Shown piece by piece: positions 60,848 to 64,000 of a stretch of 64,000 nucleotides of DNA. The DNA is from Paraburkholderia tuberum STM678 (lineage in GTDB: Bacteria; Pseudomonadota; Gammaproteobacteria; Burkholderiales; Burkholderiaceae), in NCBI RefSeq assembly GCF_902833905.1, contig NZ_CADFGP010000020.1:80298-144297 (forward strand). The letters run 5' to 3'. Positions within the stretch are counted from its first letter, which is position 1. Each line of letters opens with the position of its first letter. Position numbers and translations under genes: made by a program. Below the pieces are notes generated by a model that did not search any database, was not told the DNA's origin, and saw only the letters and a list, made by a program, of their open reading frames with translations.

Positions 60848-61675
60848 TTAACGCTTGTGACGGCGCTGGACGATCATGCTCGTCGTGCGCTTGTTGCTGC
60901 GGGTGCGATAGCCCTTCGTCGGCGTGCCCCACGGGCTCACCGGATCGCGGCCTGCCGCAGTCTTGCCCTCGCCACCACCGTGCGGGTGGTCGACCGGGTT
61001 CATTGCAACGCCACGCACCGTCGGGCGGATACCGCGCCAGCGGTTCGCACCAGCCTTACCGATTTGACGGAGGCTATGCTCTTCGTTGCCTACTTCACCG
61101 ATCGTTGCGCGGCATTCAACGTGAACGCGGCGGATTTCGCCCGAACGCAGACGAACCTGCGCGTAGATGCCTTCGCGAGCCAGCAGCATCGCCGACGTAC
61201 CCGCCGAACGCGCCATTTGGGCGCCCTTGCCCGGCAGCATTTCGATGCAGTGAATCGTCGTACCGACTGGGATGTTGCGGATCGGCAGCGTGTTACCTGC
61301 GCGGATCGGCGCCTCCGAACCCGACATCAGCTGTTGACCGACGGTAATACCCTTCGGAGCGATGATGTAGCGGCGCTCGCCGTCTGCGTACAGAACCAGC
61401 GCGATGTTCGCGCTACGGTTCGGGTCGTACTCGAGACGCTCGACCTTTGCGGGAATACCATCCTTCGTGCGACGGAAGTCGACGACACGATAGTGATGCT
61501 TGTGACCACCACCCTTGTGACGCGTGGTGATGTGACCGTTGTTGTTACGGCCGGCGGTCGACGACTGCGTGTCGAGCAGCGCTGCGAACGGCTTGCCCTT
61601 GTGCAGTTCCTTGTTGACCACCTTGACCATCGCGCGGCGACCCGGCGAAGTCGGCTTAACTTTCACGATTGCCAT
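60848..61675 (-). CDS. rplB: 50S ribosomal protein L2
   Basis: 275 residues; KPTSPGRRAMVKVVNKELHK, TTRHKGGGHKHHYRVVDFRR, and RPTVRGVAMNPVDHPHGGGE with the conserved His needed for peptidyl transfer. Two bases separate it from rplW. Confidence 0.99.
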   Translation of the reverse strand: MAIVKVKPTSPGRRAMVKVVNKELHKGKPFAALLDTQSSTAGRNNNGHITTRHKGGGHKHHYRVVDFRRTKDGIPAKVERLEYDPNRSANIALVLYADGERRYIIAPKGITVGQQLMSGSEAPIRAGNTLPIRNIPVGTTIHCIEMLPGKGAQMARSAGTSAMLLAREGIYAQVRLRSGEIRRVHVECRATIGEVGNEEHSLRQIGKAGANRWRGIRPTVRGVAMNPVDHPHGGGEGKTAAGRDPVSPWGTPTKGYRTRSNKRTTSMIVQRRHKR

Positions 61676-61677
61676 GA

Positions 61678-61992
61678 TTACTTGGCCTCCGCTTCAAAGT
61701 TGATTTCCTGGCCGGGCTTCAGGCAGACGTACGCCTTCTTCACGTCCTTGCGCTTGCCCATGAAGCGACCAAAGCGCTTGGCTTTGCCCTTCGCGACCAG
61801 CACGTTGACGGAATCGACTTCCACCTTGAACAGCAGCTCGACTGCAGCTTTCACTTCCTGCTTCGTGGCATCCGGCGCGACTTCGAACACAACCTGTTCG
61901 TTCTTGTCGGCCACCAGCGTCGCCTTTTCGGAGACCACCGGCGCGAGCAGGACCTGCATCAAACGATGATCGTTCTTGCGAATCTCGCTCAT
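61678..61992 (-). CDS. rplW: 50S ribosomal protein L23
   Basis: 104 residues; LMQVLLAPVVSEKATLVADK and NVLVAKGKAKRFGRFMGKRK. Exit-tunnel docking site for trigger factor and SRP. Overlaps rplD by four bases. Confidence 0.98.
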   Translation of the reverse strand: MSEIRKNDHRLMQVLLAPVVSEKATLVADKNEQVVFEVAPDATKQEVKAAVELLFKVEVDSVNVLVAKGKAKRFGRFMGKRKDVKKAYVCLKPGQEINFEAEAK

Positions 61993-62609
61993 GACAGCAA
62001 CTCCTCGATCTGGGCGACCGCAGCCTTCGTGATCAGGATCTTCTTGAAGTAGATCAGCGACAGCGGGTCGGCGTAACGCGGCTCCACAACCGCCACGTGG
62101 GCGAGGTTGCGCGACGCTAGGTACAGGTTTTCGTCAACCGTGTCGGTAATCACCAGCACGGAATCGAGACCCATCGCCTTGAATTTTTCGGCCAGCAGCT
62201 TCGTCTTCGGCGCTTCGAGCGTCAACTCGTCGACCACCGAGATGCGGCCTTCGCGGGCCAACTGCGAGAAGATCGAGCAGAGACCTGCACGATGCATCTT
62301 CTTGTTGACCTTGTGCGAAAAGTTTTCTTCCGGCGAATTCGGGAAAATACGGCCACCGCCGCGCCACAGCGGGCTCGACGACATACCGGCACGGGCGCGG
62401 CCCGTACCCTTCTGGCGCCACGGCTTCTTGGTCGTGTGTTTGACCTGCTCACGATCCTTCTGCGCGCGGTTGCCGCTACGGGCATTCGCCTGGTACGCAA
62501 CCACCACCTGGTGAATCAGGGCTTCGTTGTAGTCGCGGCCGAACACGACGTCCGACGCGCTAACGCCTGCACTTTCCTGACCATTGGCATTCAGGAGCTT
62601 AAGTTCCAT
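61989..62609 (-). CDS. rplD: 50S ribosomal protein L4
   Basis: 206 residues; NARSGNRAQKDREQVKHTTK, KPWRQKGTGRARAGMSSSPL and WRGGGRIFPNSPEENFSHKV. In E. coli L4 also represses the S10 operon; no S10-type leader hairpin could be confirmed here. Its start touches the rplC stop. Confidence 0.99.
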   Translation of the reverse strand: MELKLLNANGQESAGVSASDVVFGRDYNEALIHQVVVAYQANARSGNRAQKDREQVKHTTKKPWRQKGTGRARAGMSSSPLWRGGGRIFPNSPEENFSHKVNKKMHRAGLCSIFSQLAREGRISVVDELTLEAPKTKLLAEKFKAMGLDSVLVITDTVDENLYLASRNLAHVAVVEPRYADPLSLIYFKKILITKAAVAQIEELLS

Positions 62610-63268
62610 TATTTCGCTCCTTTCACGGCACGCGTCTTCACGGCCGGCGTAACGAATACCTTGCCACCCTTCGCACCCGGAACGGCACCCTTGACCAGCA
62701 GCAGCTTGCGGTCAGCATCGATACGAGCGATTTCGAGGTTTTGCACCGTTACCTTCTCATCACCCATGTGACCGGTCATGCGCTTACCCGGGAAAACACG
62801 ACCCGGATCCTGCGCCATACCGATCGAGCCCGGCACATTGTGCGAGCGCGAGTTACCGTGGGATGCACGGCCAGACGAGAAGTTATAACGCTTGATGGTA
62901 CCGGCGTAGCCTTTACCGATCGACACGCCTTGCACGTCGACCTTCTGGCCCACTTCGAACAGCTCGGGACCAACCACGGCGCCGCTCGACAGTTCGGCAG
63001 CCTTAGCGGCATCGATCTGGAATTCTTTGAGGATTTCACCGGCTTGAACACCGGCTTTGGCGAGATGACCTGCCAACGGCTTCGTCACGCGGGATGCACG
63101 GCGCGTACCGAAGGCAACCTGCACGGCCGTGTAGCCGTCGGTTTCAACAGTCTTGATCTGCGTCACGCGGTTGTCGGACACGTCCAGCACGGTGACGGGA
63201 ATTGAATCCCCTTCAGCCGTGAAGATACGGGTCATGCCAACCTTGCGACCTACGAGTCCAAGGCTCAT
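62609..63268 (-). CDS. rplC: 50S ribosomal protein L3
   Basis: 219 residues from MSLGLVGRKVGMTRIFTAEG, with GKGYAGTIKRYNFSSGRASH and GKRMTGHMGDEKVTVQNLEI. GGAG lies nine bases before this ATG; a Met four codons earlier (63280) has no good site. A promoter lies about 120 bases upstream. Confidence 0.98.
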   Translation of the reverse strand: MSLGLVGRKVGMTRIFTAEGDSIPVTVLDVSDNRVTQIKTVETDGYTAVQVAFGTRRASRVTKPLAGHLAKAGVQAGEILKEFQIDAAKAAELSSGAVVGPELFEVGQKVDVQGVSIGKGYAGTIKRYNFSSGRASHGNSRSHNVPGSIGMAQDPGRVFPGKRMTGHMGDEKVTVQNLEIARIDADRKLLLVKGAVPGAKGGKVFVTPAVKTRAVKGAK

Positions 63269-63390
63269 CGTTTTCTCCATTCCCGACTGCGATTGGTCGG
63301 GGCTAATTTACAAAATGCCGGCACCGCTTCGGGCATGAAACCATGCTGCAGGACGCCGACTTTTTTACGCAAATGCGCGAAAAGCTCAAT

Positions 63391-63419
63391 AGTATAGCGA
63401 GCCTTTTCGTTTTCCGCAA
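63391..63419 (-). promoter_or_regulatory. Sigma-70 promoter upstream of rplC
   Basis: Minus strand TTGCGG (63419-63414), 17 bases, TATACT (63396-63391), leaving a leader of about 115 bases. A hairpin CCCGAC/GTCGGG (63282-63299) lies just before rplC. It allows the S10-type genes to be expressed independently of tuf-rpsJ. Confidence 0.75.
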
Positions 63420-63469
63420 GCAATCAATGACTTAGCGTTGCCCGGGTGGCCGGGCAAGGGCTGGAAGCC

Positions 63470-63781
63470 TTACTGCAGCTTGATTTCAACGTCCACGCCA
63501 GCCGGGAGATCCAGCTTCATGAGCGCGTCGACGGTCTTGTCCGTCGGGTCAACGATGTCCATCAGACGCTGGTGGGTGCGGATTTCGAGCTGGTCACGCG
63601 ACGTCTTGTTGACGTGCGGCGAACGCAGGATGTCGAAGCGTTGAATGCGGGTCGGCAGGGGTACGGGACCACGAACAATCGCGCCGGTCCGCTTTGCCGT
63701 ATCGACGATTTCAGCTGCCGATTGGTCGATCAGGCGATAGTCGAAAGCCTTCAGGCGAATGCGAATTTTCTGGTTCTGCAT
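63470..63781 (-). CDS. rpsJ: 30S ribosomal protein S10
   Basis: 103 residues; MQNQKIRIRLKAFDYRLIDQ, GAIVRGPVPLPTRIQRFDIL and RSPHVNKTSRDQLEIRTHQR. Also the NusE antitermination factor. The frame extends 12 codons upstream without support. Placed between tuf and rplC, with about 200 bases to rplC. Confidence 0.98.
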   Translation of the reverse strand: MQNQKIRIRLKAFDYRLIDQSAAEIVDTAKRTGAIVRGPVPLPTRIQRFDILRSPHVNKTSRDQLEIRTHQRLMDIVDPTDKTVDALMKLDLPAGVDVEIKLQ

Positions 63782-63908
63782 GACAAATTCCTTGAAAAGA
63801 GCGAGGCGATATTGCACCGCCGATTAGAAAAAGAACGTAGGCTCGGACGCTCGCGCAAAGCGAGTGCCCGAGCCCGGGCGCTACAAACTGCTACAGCAAT
63901 CGTCGATT

Positions 63909-64000
63909 TTACTCGATGATCTTGGCGACGACACCAGCGCCGACCGTACGGCCACCTTCGCGAATTGCGAAGCGCAGACCTTCTTCCATCGCGATCGGGT
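63909..64000 (-). CDS. tuf: Elongation factor Tu, C-terminal end (partial)
   Basis: The window ends inside the gene. The last 30 codons read PIAMEEGLRFAIREGGRTVG then AGVVAKIIE and TAA at 63911-63909, the conserved EF-Tu C-terminus. EF-Tu delivers aminoacyl-tRNA to the ribosome. Confidence 0.95.
   Translation of the reverse strand, partial: PIAMEEGLRFAIREGGRTVGAGVVAKIIE

Overview
The window is a GC-rich stretch of a betaproteobacterial main chromosome, most like Burkholderia sensu lato (Paraburkholderia type). This rests on the thiOSGE cluster behind a TPP riboswitch, ponA/pilMN(OP)Q/aroKB, ccsB-resB beside a cytochrome c4, hemB with an apparent antisense RNA, and infA lying between secY and rpmJ in the ribosomal cluster. 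Genus is inferred from gene order and protein character only. I see no tRNA, rRNA, CRISPR array, prophage or complete insertion sequence.

Layout. 1-3.8 kb (minus): thiamine synthesis operon thiO-thiS-thiG-thiE with a TPP riboswitch. 4.2-6.8 kb (plus): SbmA/BacA-type ABC exporter and a short-chain dehydrogenase-like protein without the catalytic tyrosine. 7.0-8.1 kb: two small envelope proteins, one with a damaged or unrecognised start. 8.2-12.8 kb: two paralogous OmpR-type response regulators, one histidine kinase, and between them an isolated flgH gene plus an unknown gene. 13-16.8 kb: a Tat-lipoprotein pseudophosphatase, then an MFS carrier and a D-amino-acid dehydrogenase. 16.9-23.2 kb (minus): glutamate synthase gltBD. 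23.5-25.9 kb: a REP-type transposase relative that has lost its catalytic residues, an OmpW porin and a YqjD/ElaB-like membrane anchor protein.

26-33.4 kb (minus): dgt, aroB, aroK and the type IV pilus set pilQ, a fused pilO-pilP, pilN and pilM, divergent from ponA. 36-43.6 kb: cyaY, the LptM-like lipoprotein gene plus lysA, msrQP, and ccsB-resB. 43.7-49 kb: cytochrome c4, engB, a small antisense RNA candidate, hemB, dsbD and cutA. 49-64 kb (minus): the continuous rpsJ to rplQ ribosomal protein/rpoA/secY cluster, entered from tuf, with strong internal sigma-70-like promoters before rplC and before rplN.

Most of the window is conserved housekeeping sequence. The points most worth a second look are the CUCCUCC-loop RNA antisense to the hemB upstream region, three proteins from catalytic families that have lost their catalytic residues (SDR, tyrosine phosphatase, HUH transposase), the orphan flgH embedded in a duplicated two-component locus whose regulator genes may be leaderless, the PilO-PilP fusion, and a 14-bp perfect palindrome overlapping the spc promoter.
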